Below are positions 1 through 16,376 of a stretch of DNA of 64,000 nucleotides, piece after piece; position 1 is the first letter of the stretch; the number at the start of each line of letters is the position of its first letter. The DNA lies in the NCBI GenBank assembly GCA_950295325.1, contig OX485808.1, positions 16,636,527 to 16,700,526 of the forward strand, in the 5' to 3' direction. Under the pieces are notes generated by a model. It did not search any database. It saw nothing but the letters and a program-made list of their open reading frames with translations, and was not told where the DNA came from. The position numbers were made by a program, and so were the translations under genes. The DNA is from Polytrichum commune. Its lineage: Eukaryota; Streptophyta; Polytrichopsida; Polytrichales; Polytrichaceae.

Positions 1-339
1 TCACTCCAAGGTCTTGGTCTTGGTCTAAAGTGCAACAAAAGAACATATACAAGAATTTGACACACCCAAGCTAGGGCTAGGCTTGTTAAAGAAGCATTGA
101 TAGGTGCTTAGAATTGAAGGAGCGGGTCGACCCGGCCGAACAGCGGGTAACCCGCGATCTGGCTTCCTTTCTTGTCAACCGTCTCCGCCTTTGCTCCATG
201 GTTCCATACTAGCAAGCACCATCGTCGCTCCTCCTCCGCCATCGCCCCCGCCTATCCGTCCTCCTCTCCCACTGCGCCCCCGTCTCCCCTACCAGGTACC
301 TCGCCCTTAACTCCTTTGCCTCTCTGGAAGCTTTTGTTT
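1..339. other. No gene seen
   Basis: Window-edge DNA. Short open frames here are proline/serine-rich readings of C-rich sequence and have no recognisable domain. The C+T-rich stretch at 190-300 runs into the tandem repeat that follows. Confidence 0.5.
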
Positions 340-1720
340 GACTCTCTTTGGTGCCCTGTAGCTCCTAGTTTGCTTTTTCCTCTGATTTTCCTCGTTCCTT
401 CTTCAGCCGCCAGGTTGGTTGCTCGATCGCTCTTCCCTGGGGATTTGCGATTGTAGGAGTGTGTTATGAGTTGTACTGATGATCCATTTGAGCTTTATTT
501 CGCCCTCTTTCGTGCCCTGTGGCTCCTGTTTACGCCTTTTTTCCTCTGTTATTCTCGATCCTCCTTCAACCGCCAGTTTGCTCGCTCGCTCGTCCCCGGG
601 GGATTCACGATTGTTGGGATGTGGAGTGAGTTGTACGGGTGATCCATTTGAGCTTTATTTCAGGCTCTTTGCTGCGCTCTAGCTCTTGCTTCGCCATTTT
701 CCTCTGTTTTTTTCTCGCTCCTTCTCCACCCGGCAGGTTGGTTGCTCTCTCGTTCTCGGGGATTTGTGATTGTTGGGATGTGAATGACTTGTATTGGTGA
801 TGCATTTGAGCTTTATGTCGGGCTCTTTGGTGCCCTGTAGCTCCTGCCTCATCCATTCCTCCGTTTCTCTTCTCTGTTTTTTCTCCCTTCTGCAACCAGC
901 AGTCAGGTTTGGTTGGTTGGTTGGTTGCCACCGCGGATTGGCATTCGTTGTGGATGTAAACGATTCGCATTGGTGTTCCATCTAAACTTTATTTCACCTT
1001 CCTTGCTGCTTGTGGCTCCTGCTTCACCTTATTCCTTTGTTTTTTTATCGCTTCGGTAAATCGGCAGGTTGGTTGGTCGCTCGTTCCTGGGGATTTCACG
1101 ATCATTGGAATGTGAATGACTTGCATTGGTGCTCTATTAAGCTTTATTTCACTCTCATGGTGCCCTGTAGCTCGTGCTTCAACGTTCGCTCTATTTTTCT
1201 TACTTCTTCTCCACCCGGCAGGTTGGTTGCTCGCCAGCCACCAGGTTTTTGCAATCCTTGTGAATGTGGATGTGAATATGAATGATTAGCATTGGTGCTC
1301 CTTTCAAGATTTATACTACCTTTTTTGGTGCCCTGTAGCTCCTGCTTCCTATTTTTCTCGCTTCTGTATACCGGCAGGTTGGTTGTTTAGTTGCTATTGG
1401 GGATTGGCAATGGTGGTAAATTGTGCGCTATTGGTTATTTCGGGCTTTACTTCACCTTCTTTGGTGCCCTATAGCTCCTCCTCGAGCTTTTCCCCCTTGT
1501 TTCTACTCTGCTTTTCTCGCTTTTTCCGCTTGGTAGCTCGCTGGCGACCTGGGACTCGTGATCGTCGTGAATGTGTTTCCATTGCTGATCGTTTCGGGCT
1601 TTTAATATTTCACCGTCTTTGGTGCCATGTAGCTCTTGCTTACCTTTCATTTTGTACTGTTGCACGTGAATGCAAGCGATTTGCATTTCAAGCTTGATAT
1701 CAACCGCTTTGGCGCCTTGT
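340..1720. repeat. Degenerate ~160-bp tandem repeat upstream of the thiolase gene
   Basis: The phrase GGTGCCCTGTAGCTCCTG recurs near 348, 507, 667, 827, 1000, 1157, 1325, 1459, 1618 and 1707, usually about 160 bases apart. Each copy is followed by a T/C-rich stretch, then CGGCAGGTTGGTTGCTCG, then a segment like GATTTGCGATTGTTGGGATG, then TTGAGCTTTATTTCA. Copies differ by many substitutions and small indels, so the array is old. Its open frames in several phases are by-products of the repeat. It ends about 250 bases before the thiolase start codon and may include its promoter or 5' UTR, which is inference. Confidence 0.85.
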
Positions 1721-1966
1721 AGCTTTGGGTTGGCGGGTTTTATTTATTTATTTCTTGTATTCTATTGGGATCTTCATCCACCGGCAGATGTTTGGGTTTG
1801 TTTTGGGGTCTCTAGAGATTTGGGCTCGTCATGAATGCAATTAATGTGCATGGATTTGAGATGACAAGGCGCGTTATAAGTTTGGTGTGGTAATGTCTCT
1901 TTGCAGCAGGGGCGCCGAATTCAGGATTTCCTAAGATTAAAAAACTGAGAAGCAAGCGACATCATC

Positions 1967-7908
<5,942 letters not shown>

Positions 7909-8965
7909 CCTATCAGGTTAGTCTCGTGATTCATATGTTGTAATATATTCCAGTCTAACAATACTTTTTTTGGTTGTATCATTTGATCAGGTTATGGCAT
8001 TTTATGTATATAATATGCCAAAAACCCATAATTGTGCAGTGTACTTATTGCAAAAGATATTAGTAAGTTCCAGAATTGCATGAAGATCTTCACTATTCTT
8101 ATTGTTCAGATCTGCTGGGTATGTAATGATGAAGCAGTCTTTGCATTTTAACTTGATAGTGTTGGTTGCAGATGATGCGTACCATCAACAATGTTGTGAG
8201 ACAACGAGTTTTTGGTGGGACATTTGCTCCCTTGTTATAGGGAAAATGGTTCCAATATAAGATCTGGTGGAGGACCACTTTAAGCTGCATAACATATTTG
8301 TGATGCTATTGCCTCACTCACAGCCGGCTGCTGTGATTGTACGGCAGCTTGTGGTGGAGTATTTCATGTGGTTTTTCTACTTCTTAGTGTGAATTATATA
8401 ATGGATTCCATATTGGTTCCTTCAGACATATCTCATGTGCACAAATTTTGACATTCCTGTGCTCTTGTATTATCTTCAATCTGGATAAAGGTCTACTCTA
8501 GGAACTTTTGGTTCCCCTCGACCTCCTCATGGTAAATTTAAAGTATCTCTCCTGGTATAAATGTTACTTATCAACATGGCTGATGATGCGCCATCTGTTT
8601 GAGTAAATCATTAACAATTTCTATACTAGCATAAACAAATGATCTTGAATGGCATTCTGCGGAGGTTTCCCGTAATGTCTAAAGAGTTGCTGTGGGGTAT
8701 AAGAGTGTGGATACTGGAAAAGAAAATCGCCTGGCATTCACAAATTGTGTTGAAGAGTTTGAGAAATTCTTCTGAAGCCACCTTGGCCACAATCTGGGTA
8801 TCGAGGCTACTTAGTTACCAAAGAGTTTTGCATTGCAAGAAGTTCTTTTTAATGTGGGGTCGCAGTTGTCCTATTCTTTCTTTACTCTTTTATGCTATTC
8901 CTTGTTTGGCTTTTGGTTGTTTACCACTGAATTGGTAGAGGCCAGTAGTGGATTCTAAAGTGCAA
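7909..8965. other. Thiolase 3' flank, no further gene seen
   Basis: Sequence after the thiolase stop is AT-rich with scattered stops in all frames. It should contain the thiolase 3' UTR, and perhaps a 3' UTR intron (a GTTAGT-type donor follows the stop at about 7918), but I cannot place the polyadenylation site. A 99-codon frame at 8639-8938 has no recognisable domain. Confidence 0.4.
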
Positions 8966-8969
8966 GATA

Positions 8970-9725
8970 AGTTGGGTACGTTGTTTAAACCGATCATCAC
9001 CTTGGTGTTGGCCCTCTGGTTCGAAAGCCACATGCTCATGAAAATGACACGTAAACTGGCCTCATTGATTGATTCTCCCGGCTCGTGCACGACCTGAGTT
9101 TATTGATAGTTAAACCTTAATCTCTGAAGATGTGTTTCTCTAGACACCTGAAATTTATCCTAGTGTTCCAGATGTTGTAAAAATAATTCATCTTCACAAA
9201 TATCACCTGTCCTCATGGTATCTGTTGTGTACGATATGTTCAAACCGATCATCACCTCATTGATTAATTCTGGCCTGATTTTACTGATAGTTAGGTTAGG
9301 CCCTACTAATCTCTGAAAAAGTAGGTATCTCAAATTTACCTGGAGCTTGAGATCAATGTGTTTAGGAGGTAGCAAAAACATTTTGATGTCTTCAACACAA
9401 TCAACCATCATCCGTCCTCATCTTTCATGCAGTCTGCTGTGTAAGATATGTTGTTTAAACCGATCATCACCTTGGTTTTGGCCATCATCATCTGGTTCGA
9501 ATGCACTGGATCTCTATTTCAATCTAGCCTGATTGATTTCTTCTGGCAAGTGCATCACAACCTAAAGTTGCTGGCAGTTAAGGCCTACTTATCTCTGAAG
9601 TTGAAGATGTATGTACCTCAAATTTATCTCGAGCTTGAGATCATTGTGTTTAGGACATTTGTGATGATGTCTTCAACGCAATCAACCATCATTTGTCCTC
9701 ACCATTCATGCAGTCTGTTGATTTG
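8970..9725. repeat. ~215-257-bp tandem repeat, about three copies
   Basis: TTTAAACCGATCATCACC (first T missing in the second copy) recurs near 8985, 9241 and 9455. CTCAAATTTACCTGGAGCTT at about 9328 has a near-copy at about 9616. TCTTCAACACAATCAACCAT at about 9388 recurs near 9669, and a CAGTCTGCTGTG-type block occurs near 9430 and 9712. The array overlaps the 3' end of the 350-aa ORF on the minus strand, so that ORF's last codons and 3' UTR lie in repeat-derived DNA. Confidence 0.8.
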
Positions 9726-10758
9726 TCATGCGGTGAAGAAGGTGGTGATGATGGGGAGAATTAGAACGCCTAGCTGCGGAGAGAGGAGATGCCAAGAAAG
9801 AAGCAGAAGTAGAAGTAGAAGAACAGGGACAACCTTCTTCATTCATAAATCTCTTCTCTTCAACAAGTTCTTGGATCATAAACCTCTGCTCAGCTTGCTG
9901 GATCTCAACTTGCCTCAACCTCTCCTCTAGCCACTCATTCCTGGCTCGAAACCACTCATTCTGTTCCTGCGTCTTTGCGAGACGAACCTCCAGTTCTTGC
10001 ACTTTCGACTGCACCTTCATCCTGTACTCACCATGTGCTTTTGATATCGATGATGCTTCTTGCGACGATATAGACTTCTTAAACCGCTTAATTTGAAGCT
10101 TCGACTTGCAGAAGTTGCATTTCTTTTGGATACCTTGTTGATGCGGACGATGAGGCAGTGCAAGTGCCTTTGTTTGTGGCACGATCCATCCTTTCTTGTT
10201 GATGCCAGATTTCAAAAACTGTGCTGTTGTTGCAACTTCTCCGATCTCCCGAGTGTCCAACATTTGGAACATGTGCCTACACCTTTCAATCTCTTGATCC
10301 TGATCTTGCGAAGTCTTCTTCAACCTCTTCAACCTCTTCAACCTTGTTAAATCATCCGTGTGTTGCTGCTGCTGCTGTTGCTTCTTCCTTGTGGACACGA
10401 TGACCTTGGCAGCAGGTATGATGTTGCTATCCTTTCGGAATTTTAATCCGTCACTTCCGTTGGTCAGTGCTCGAAGGCCATCGGGGATGATGTCAGGGAT
10501 GTAGAATGTGACGTCCTTAGGTTTGGATGTGCAAGGTTTCTTCGTTCTCGGTTCCAACTCCATGGTGCTAATGTTAAGTCCTTGCAGTGGCCTGTCGCCT
10601 CTCGTGTCATCGTTGTTGTTATTATTATATGTGTATGGAGAAATCCTGCTAGTGATCTCTGTGTCTATCTCAGAAAATGTTACCATCCTTAAATCTTCTT
10701 GGCAGGACGTGAGGCCAGGCACATGCAAGACATGTACGTCGCAAGCAATTTTGGCCAA
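9706..10758 (-). CDS. Hypothetical protein with zipper-like coiled coil; possible degenerate bZIP
   Basis: An uninterrupted 350-codon frame, long for this AT-rich DNA. Residues 45-50 are Asn/Asp-rich, 127-132 are poly-Gln, and 140-148 are a Lys/Arg/Leu repeat (LKRLKRLKK). C214 and C217 form a CxxC. Residues 221-240 (LQIKRFKKSISSQEASSISK) sit where a bZIP basic region would. The following 245-305 can be read as heptads with d positions V249, L256, T263, F270, L277 and V284, and an Asn (N267) at a canonical a position. The signature N-x7-R is replaced by Ser and Lys, so specific DNA binding is doubtful. A Ser-rich, His-rich tail ends the protein. It could instead be an unrelated coiled-coil protein or a chance frame. 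No introns are needed. Confidence 0.5.
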   Translation of the reverse strand: MAKIACDVHVLHVPGLTSCQEDLRMVTFSEIDTEITSRISPYTYNNNNNDDTRGDRPLQGLNISTMELEPRTKKPCTSKPKDVTFYIPDIIPDGLRALTNGSDGLKFRKDSNIIPAAKVIVSTRKKQQQQQQHTDDLTRLKRLKRLKKTSQDQDQEIERCRHMFQMLDTREIGEVATTAQFLKSGINKKGWIVPQTKALALPHRPHQQGIQKKCNFCKSKLQIKRFKKSISSQEASSISKAHGEYRMKVQSKVQELEVRLAKTQEQNEWFRARNEWLEERLRQVEIQQAEQRFMIQELVEEKRFMNEEGCPCSSTSTSASFLASPLSAARRSNSPHHHHLLHRMTNQQTA

Positions 10759-10799
10759 ATTTGCAGTTAGTCAAAACCACAAGGATGATGAGCTACATG

Positions 10800-11480
10800 C
10801 AGGCGGACAATCCAAGGTCTCTGCAAGATCTGTCCATCGTCGCTGGCACCAGTAATTGATGCCTCTCTACAAATCTCGAGAGCCAGTTCTTGCGGTTTTT
10901 GCAGGAACCCTACTCGAGTGATCAGGGTTAGTTTGCATCAAAGCCTTCTCTTATAATCTTTCCTGATATTCTTTGCAGTGGTTTGCCCAGGGATGTGATT
11001 TGTCTCATCTCCTGAAAATGTGTAGAAATATGGGCATGCTTCATTTAAGGTGGAACGAAAGAATACGTCAGTTGTGTGTGAATCTACATTTGTGTTTCTG
11101 AGATTTTTTACCCTCTTTCATCAAATTTTTTCCTTCTCTGCGGACAAGTCAAGGTCTCTGCAAGATCTGTCCAGCCTCTTTACAAAGTTTGAGCTAGTTC
11201 TTGCAGTTTTTTTGCGGGAACCCTACTTGAGTACTTAATTAGGGCTCGTTTGCATTTAATCCTCCTATTACAACCTTTTTGAGATTCATTTCACCAGTGC
11301 CCAGGATGTACGATTTCATCATTTCCCGAAATTGCGTAGAAACATAAATGCTTCACGGTGGACTAGATTAGAACATGTCGGTTGTGTGAATCTCCAACTA
11401 TGTTCTCCAGTTTCCCTCTTTTCATCATATCTGTGCTTTCTTTGGGTCTCCCCTTCTGTAAAAACCCTAATTTGTATTTT
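10800..11480. repeat. ~337-bp tandem duplication upstream of the 350-aa ORF
   Basis: AAGGTCTCTGCAAGATCTGT occurs at 10814 and 11151. It is followed in both copies by AGTTCTTGCGG/AGTTTTTG, GGAACCCTACT(C/T)GAGT, GTTTGCAT, TGCCCAGG, a TTTCATC-type block, GTAGAAA, GCTTCA and GTTGTGTGAATCT. Spacing is 337 bases and the copies are clearly diverged. It lies immediately 5' of the 350-aa ORF on the minus strand, so promoter sequence may be duplicated. Confidence 0.8.
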
Positions 11481-11830
11481 TTGCAATTCCTCAGTTTCTA
11501 CAAAGACTAAATCAATCTTCATAGAAGTACAGATCAATACACTCTTCAACTTCTTCAACATCTTCAACTTCTTAGAGTTTCCTCATGCATGTGCCCTGTT
11601 GAAAACCTAATGTTTCATTTTGCCACTCACATTCCAGGGAATCGGAAGGAGTATCAACTTTCAGTAGAAGATGAAGTTAATGCAGATGCTGCCCTTTGGA
11701 GACCAAAGGTTGCGGTGCTCTTTTCTTGGTGACTCTTCAACCTTGCTATTTCCAGCTAACATCTTTAAAATTCATTGCTTTTCAAGCCAAAAAATGAATT
11801 GAAGCAGTCAGTCAGGTATGCGGCCCTACT

Positions 11831-12155
11831 GTGGGCACTTCCAACTCTGTTGACAATTTGGGCTGTTGGATCCGATTGGGAATTGTCGACTCATCCAGTT
11901 AGCAATTGTGACTCCTGAAGTTTCTTATGTCAAGTTTTGAAATGGAGTTGAGATGTAAATGTTACAAGAGGTCAAAGTAAAGACTCTCTGTCCCTTCAAG
12001 TGATCACATAGGCCCTCCCAATATTTAAACTATTGAACCTTGAATGGTGTCTATATTTTAGGCACATAGTCTAATCTCATCTGCAACCCATGTTCTTTTT
12101 GCTATCCGTTCTTAACTAGAAGCCTTGCCAGATACCACACAAAACATAGGTGTCT
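11831..12155. repeat. Dispersed repeat family 1, copy A
   Basis: Starts GGGCACTTCCAACTCTG and carries TGGAGTTGAGATG, GAGGTCAAAGTAAAGA, TCACATAGGCCCTCCCAA, TATTGAACC, a TTTTAGGCACATAGTCTAA block and CATAGGTGTC at its end. The same ordered blocks recur at least eight more times in the window. Confidence 0.75.
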
Positions 12156-12169
12156 GATTTGGTAGCCGA

Positions 12170-12480
12170 AGCCACAACTACTCTTACTTCATTAGGTAGA
12201 ATATAGGGCATAGATGAGATTGGTTGTGCTGGTTGTAATTTACTTTCTTGGTTCTGTTTTTGTTCCATAGTTACTACACGGCACCAGGATAGAACTTGAA
12301 GGCCAAAGCATGGGAGGGGTTTTGTAAGAGGCAACTATTCCTAGACAAACTTAACACTAGAATCCATCATTTCTTTTGTCTCCACTGTCCAAACAATTGA
12401 GGTCAATTCCAGACTTCAACTACAACTACACCTTGTGTAAGTGCTTTAAATTGTAGTTTGTGGTTGAAGGTGGACCTGAA
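12170..12480. repeat. Dispersed repeat shared with thiolase intron 12 (copy 2)
   Basis: Shares GGTTGTAATTTACTTTCTTG, GTTCTGTTTTTGTTCC, GGCACCAGGATAGAA, AAAGCATGGGAGGGG and GTAAGAGGCAACTA with 7430-7600, in the same order and strand. AACTACAACTACACC near its end faces GTAGTTGTG-type words at the start. Confidence 0.65.
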
Positions 12481-12607
12481 CCACCACCATAAGTACTGTT
12501 TTCACCACTTCATATATAAGCATAAAAACAGTCAACTTGTACATCCGAATCGCCCACGAGCGGATTCATACCGGTGCCCTTCACAGGTCTCAGGTTCGAA
12601 TCCCCCA

Positions 12608-12680
12608 GCCGTCCTAGCTCAGTTGGTAGAGCGCAAGGCTCTTAACCTTGTGGTCCAGGGTTCGAGCCCCTGGGGTGGCG
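12608..12680 (+). tRNA. tRNA-Lys (anticodon CTT), copy 1
   Basis: 73 nt folding as a full cloverleaf. The acceptor stem is GCCGTCC/GGGTGGC with two G-U pairs. The anticodon stem is CAAGG/CCTTG around loop CTCTTAA, giving anticodon CTT. The T stem is CAGGG/CCCTG around TTCGAGC. A and B boxes are intact. A short T run (TTTTT) follows about 12 bases downstream as a possible Pol III stop. Confidence 0.95.
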
Positions 12681-12890
12681 ACAGTGGTCATTTTTGTCCA
12701 GCCTGAAACTACTATTTTTGTATGGCCTATTTGTGAATTTTGTCTTGGACATCCTTTCCCAAGCCTAATTTTTATTTATTAGAACAAGCAATTCTACCAT
12801 GAGAGGATACGGCAAGTCATCTTGTATATCTGAATCCCCCACGAGCGGGAGGTCTGGGGCCCTTAGCAGGTCTCGGGTTCGAGTCCCCCA

Positions 12891-12963
12891 GCCGTCCTAG
12901 CTCAGTTGGTAGAGCGCAAGGCTCTTAACCTTGTGGTCCAGGGTTCGAGCCCCTGGGGTGGCG
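12891..12963 (+). tRNA. tRNA-Lys (anticodon CTT), copy 2
   Basis: Identical 73-nt body to the copy 283 bases upstream, with the same stems and CTT anticodon. It is followed at about 12971 by a run of eight T, a strong Pol III terminator. Confidence 0.95.
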
Positions 12964-13159
12964 ACACGTGGTTTTTTTTCGTCCAACCTGGAACTACTAT
13001 TTTTGTATGGCCTATTCGTGAATTTTGTCTTGGACATCCTTTGCCAAGCCTAATGTTTCTTTATTAGAAGAACCAACTCTACCATGAGAGGATATGGCTA
13101 ATCTGTTGAGGGGTTCCTACGTTGTTGTCTGACCGATTGAGGATTAATGTGTCATTGTC

Positions 13160-13640
13160 TAACTTATTGAACTCTATGAGCTTCCAAAGCTCAAAATCAT
13201 GTTTGATTGTTGTGTGAGCTCCAATGAGCTTCCAAAGTTCAAATTCATGTTTGATTGTTGCGTGAGCTCAAATGAGCTTCCAAAGTTCAAAATCTTGCTT
13301 GATTGTTGCGTGAGCTCAAATGAGCTTCCAAAGTTCAAATTCTTGCTTGATTGTTGCGTGAGCTCAAATGAGCTTCCAAAGTTCAAATTCTTGCTTGATT
13401 GTTGCGTGAGCTCAATGAGCTTCCAAAGTTCAAAATCTTGCTTGATTGTTGCGTGAGCTCAATGAGCTTCCAAAGTTCAAAATCTTGCTTGATTGTTGCG
13501 TGAGCTCAATGAGCTTCCAAAGTTCAAAATCTTGCTTGATTGTTGCGTGAGCTCAAATGAGCTTCCAAAGTTCAAAATCTTGCTTGATTGTTGCGTGAGC
13601 TCAAATGAGCTTCCAAAGTTCCAAATCTTGCTTGATTGTT
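13160..13640. repeat. 48/49-bp minisatellite, about ten copies
   Basis: The unit contains AATGAGCTTCCAAAGTTCAA, then AATCTTGCTTGATTGTTGCG, then TGAGCTC. Copies are nearly identical and vary by one base in length (CAAATGAG or CAATGAG). Since 48 is divisible by three, long false open frames arise on both strands. Confidence 0.95.
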
Positions 13641-13648
13641 GCTTGAAT

Positions 13649-15796
13649 CACTAGTAGGAAAGCCTAAACTTTGACGTGGGCAAAATGCAAAGGTTTCATT
13701 GTGATTAAATGGGGAAAAATTGCACAGAATGGGTGGCCCATCCATTTCGATGTTACTGAAACGTCTTGTGTTTGTAAGTTACCAAAAAATCATGGAAAAT
13801 TGGAAATTGAACTTGTTTTGATTTTGGGCATTGAAATGAGACAATGCACGAGTAGGAGAAGCGGAACTTTCCACTGGGTTACCAAAAACTCATATTAATT
13901 AAGCTCGTGCCAGAAATTGTATCTGAAATTTATTAATCTTCCAATCATAGAAGTATAAAAAGGTAATTCAACCCTTTCAACATCAAAAATTAGTTTCAAT
14001 AAACCAGAGACACACTTGCCAAGATAGAGAAGAGAAGGTCAACAAACATTTACTGCTATTTGTTATAAATACATATTCATGGGGAGCACAAACCCTTGAA
14101 ATACAAATTGGAAAGGGACAAATGTTGTCACCTTTCCAATTACCTATATGAATGACTAAGTGGATTTGATAAGAAATTTACTACTGTACATAACTCCAAA
14201 CTGTTGCTGCCCTTAATCCAACGGTTGAAATTACATCATGGGCGCAAGCACAGTCAAGTATACAACTCCATTGCCTTTATAGGATTAAGTGAAAGTGATT
14301 CAAAAGTATATACTAGCTTTGAATTTGTGAAGGAAAAAGTCATATTATTGGAAAACACATTGATCTACAAAGCCAAGCAATTTATTTTGACAAATTTTTT
14401 TTCATGGAAAGTCTACATATTTTTAGAAGATGGTGCCAGTGGTGTGCAAGTAGATATATTGAACATGTATTTGCCTAAAATTTGTTTAAACATTTATAAA
14501 ATTACATAAAATTGACGTTTTTCTACAAATTTCTTTAATGATACCCTCAAGTTTATGATGAATTCAAAGAATATAACCAAAAATTCCAACTTCAAAATAT
14601 TTAAGGTCATGAGATCTACATCTAAAACTAGATTTGGCTATTACCTTTTGAGTAGTACTTTTTGTATAAGTTTTGAAGATCTCTTCTTGATATTTTATTT
14701 TTAAGTACCTAACACAATAATAGAGGGCAACATGAAAAAATTCAATTTAAACAACACTTTGCTACTTATTTAGGCATTTGAACAAAAAAAGAATAGTTTT
14801 AAGATACCCACTCACAATTAGTGTGAGATGATTAGCAAATTCAAATAGTGTCTATAGCCACCTACTTGTAATTTTTGGAGCTCACATGGATAAGTGTTCA
14901 TTGTCAAAGTGAAGATTCTCTTTTTCATTGAATGATCATATAGGATCCCCTTAGTTATGTTGATTATTGCGTCTAAATTGATTAGCATATTTTGAGCACA
15001 TAGTCCAATATATTTTCAGCACGTGTGTTTTGGTTCTTAGATTCACACCCACCCATACACCACTCAAATATAGGTGTTCGTTTGAGATCAGAAACTCAAT
15101 CAGACACATCTACCTTATTCTCATAAGGAATATGCCCAACAAAAAAGAAATAACCTAAACCTAGAGTTTACCATAAAAACTCCACATGGCATCAAAAAAA
15201 CAAACAAACACTGCCACCACCTCAATATTCTCATGGCTACCACACCAATTCCCTTGAAATATTATCAAAGAGGAGAGGGGAAGCGATTAAAATTCCGGTT
15301 TTTTCTACATGCTGCAGGAGAAGCACCCAAACCCTTGCACATGCCGTTGAGTAAGTAGCTGAAAAAGTTGAGGTTTATGAGGTTGATCTAGTGCTACCAA
15401 ATCCTACTTGCACGCAAAGTCCAAAGAATTTATGTCTAAGAAGCTGGACAACAAACGATGAGATTTGTAACCTAGGGTTTGAAATCTAGAAGGAAGAGCA
15501 AGGAGCTAGCAAGAGTCCGAGAGAGAATGGGAATGAGAGCAACACATGGCTCGTGGATGTGATGACATGGCACTACTCCACACTGCCACATGGTAGCATA
15601 TTTATGTTTCTTTTTTTGTTTGTAGTGATTAGCTCCTCAAATGAATGTGTACAACAAGTATACATGAAAATTTCGGTCACATAGACAAATGAATATTTAT
15701 GAATCCATTTAATGTGCTCTACATCTTGGTCTGTTACACTATGTTCAATGGGTTTGTTGTAAAGTCTCATTTAAAGTTCTAGGTTGTGTAGTAGTG
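13649..15796. mobile_element. Putative non-autonomous CACTA-like element inserted in the minisatellite
   Basis: The minisatellite stops at 13648 and one more diverged unit appears at 15798-15850. The ~2.15 kb between begins CACTAGTAGGAAAGCC and ends with a sequence whose complement reads CACTACTACACAACCT. The ends agree at 16 of the first 24 positions and both start CACTA, the hallmark of plant CACTA (En/Spm) elements. The flanking triplets (AAT and AGT) do not match perfectly as a 3-bp duplication. No transposase is visible inside. A fragment of dispersed family 1 lies within it at 14903-15080. Confidence 0.4.
14903..15080. repeat. Dispersed repeat family 1, copy B (partial)
   Basis: Carries TGTCAAAGTGAAGATTCTC, ATAGGATCCCCTTAGTTATG, TTTTGAGCACATAGTCCAAT and CACTCAAATATAGGTGTTC, the 3' half of family 1. 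It lies within the CACTA-like insertion. Confidence 0.75.
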
Positions 15797-15797
15797 A

Positions 15798-15850
15798 GTG
15801 TTGCCTGAACTCAATGAGCTTCCAAAGTTCAAAATGCTGCTTGAATGTTG
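15798..15850. repeat. Orphan unit of the 48-bp minisatellite
   Basis: GTTGCCTGAACTCAATGAGC, then TTCCAAAGTTCAAAATGCTG, match the 13160-13640 unit with a few changes. This is the evidence that the intervening DNA was inserted into, or grew within, the array. Confidence 0.8.
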
Positions 15851-16303
15851 CAAATGGAGACTCTATGTTCACAACTTCTCTAGAGCTTTTAACAAGCTTC
15901 ACCCATCACGTTCTGCCCAACTGTTTCATTATACTGAACCTTTGTAGGGAATATTTGTGTTTCAAATTTTGCATTGACATCTTGATCAAACAGGGCTCTA
16001 CAACACCCACCCCCCACCCTCCTAAGTTCATGTCATATTGATGCAATTTGTGTCTTGTTCAAACCATGTTTAAACTGTTATTGGGGTGTCTATTGTGACA
16101 TAAATTGCCAAAGCAATTGACACAGCATCCTTGTTCTTGTACAAGTGACACCCAACCCAACTTCTTGGAAGATGGGGTAGATTCTACTAGTCAATTGGCC
16201 CATCGTATTCTGAATTAGTGAAGTGGCAAAACTAGACAGAGGTTCTCCCGAACAAAAGCTGCAATCTCAACCCTAAGGAGGGTTCTCAGACAAAATGGTT
16301 CTG
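15851..16303. other. No gene seen
   Basis: Spacer between the orphan minisatellite unit and the tRNA-Ala gene. Contains a C-rich run (CACCCACCCCCCACCCTCC near 16005). No coding or RNA signal recognised. Confidence 0.4.
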
Positions 16304-16376
16304 TGGAGATGCGGGGTATCGATCCCCGTACCTCTCGCATGCTAAGCGAGCGCTCTACCATCTGAGCTACATCCCC
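16304..16376 (-). tRNA. tRNA-Ala (anticodon AGC)
   Basis: 73 nt on the minus strand. The acceptor stem is GGGGATG/CATCTCC, with discriminator A. The anticodon stem is CTCGC/GCGAG around TTAGCAT, giving AGC. The D arm (GCTCAGATGGTAGAGC) and T loop are intact. A TTTT run follows about ten bases past the 3' end on the minus strand. Confidence 0.95.

Larger units (their letters stand above)
12533..13100. repeat. 283-bp tandem duplication carrying tRNA-Lys genes
   Basis: Two adjacent copies of a unit holding a tRNA-Lys gene, its upstream CCCACGAGCGG...CAGGTCTC leader and a downstream ACTACTATTTTTGTATGGCC and TGGACATCCTTTCCCAAGCC tail. The tRNA bodies are identical, while the flanks differ at several positions. 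Each leader includes a GGTTCGA(A/G)TCC Pol III B-box-like word just before the tRNA, perhaps a relic of a second tRNA. Confidence 0.9.

Noticed and set aside
605-1686. Several 80-120 codon frames at the left end of the window
   Set aside because: They lie within the ~160-bp tandem array and shift frame with each unit; no homology seen.
13174-13456. 70- and 85-codon repetitive frames on both strands
   Set aside because: Read through the 48-bp minisatellite; frame openness is a result of unit length.
13160-13640. CRISPR array
   Set aside because: Units are contiguous direct repeats without unique spacers, in a eukaryotic context.
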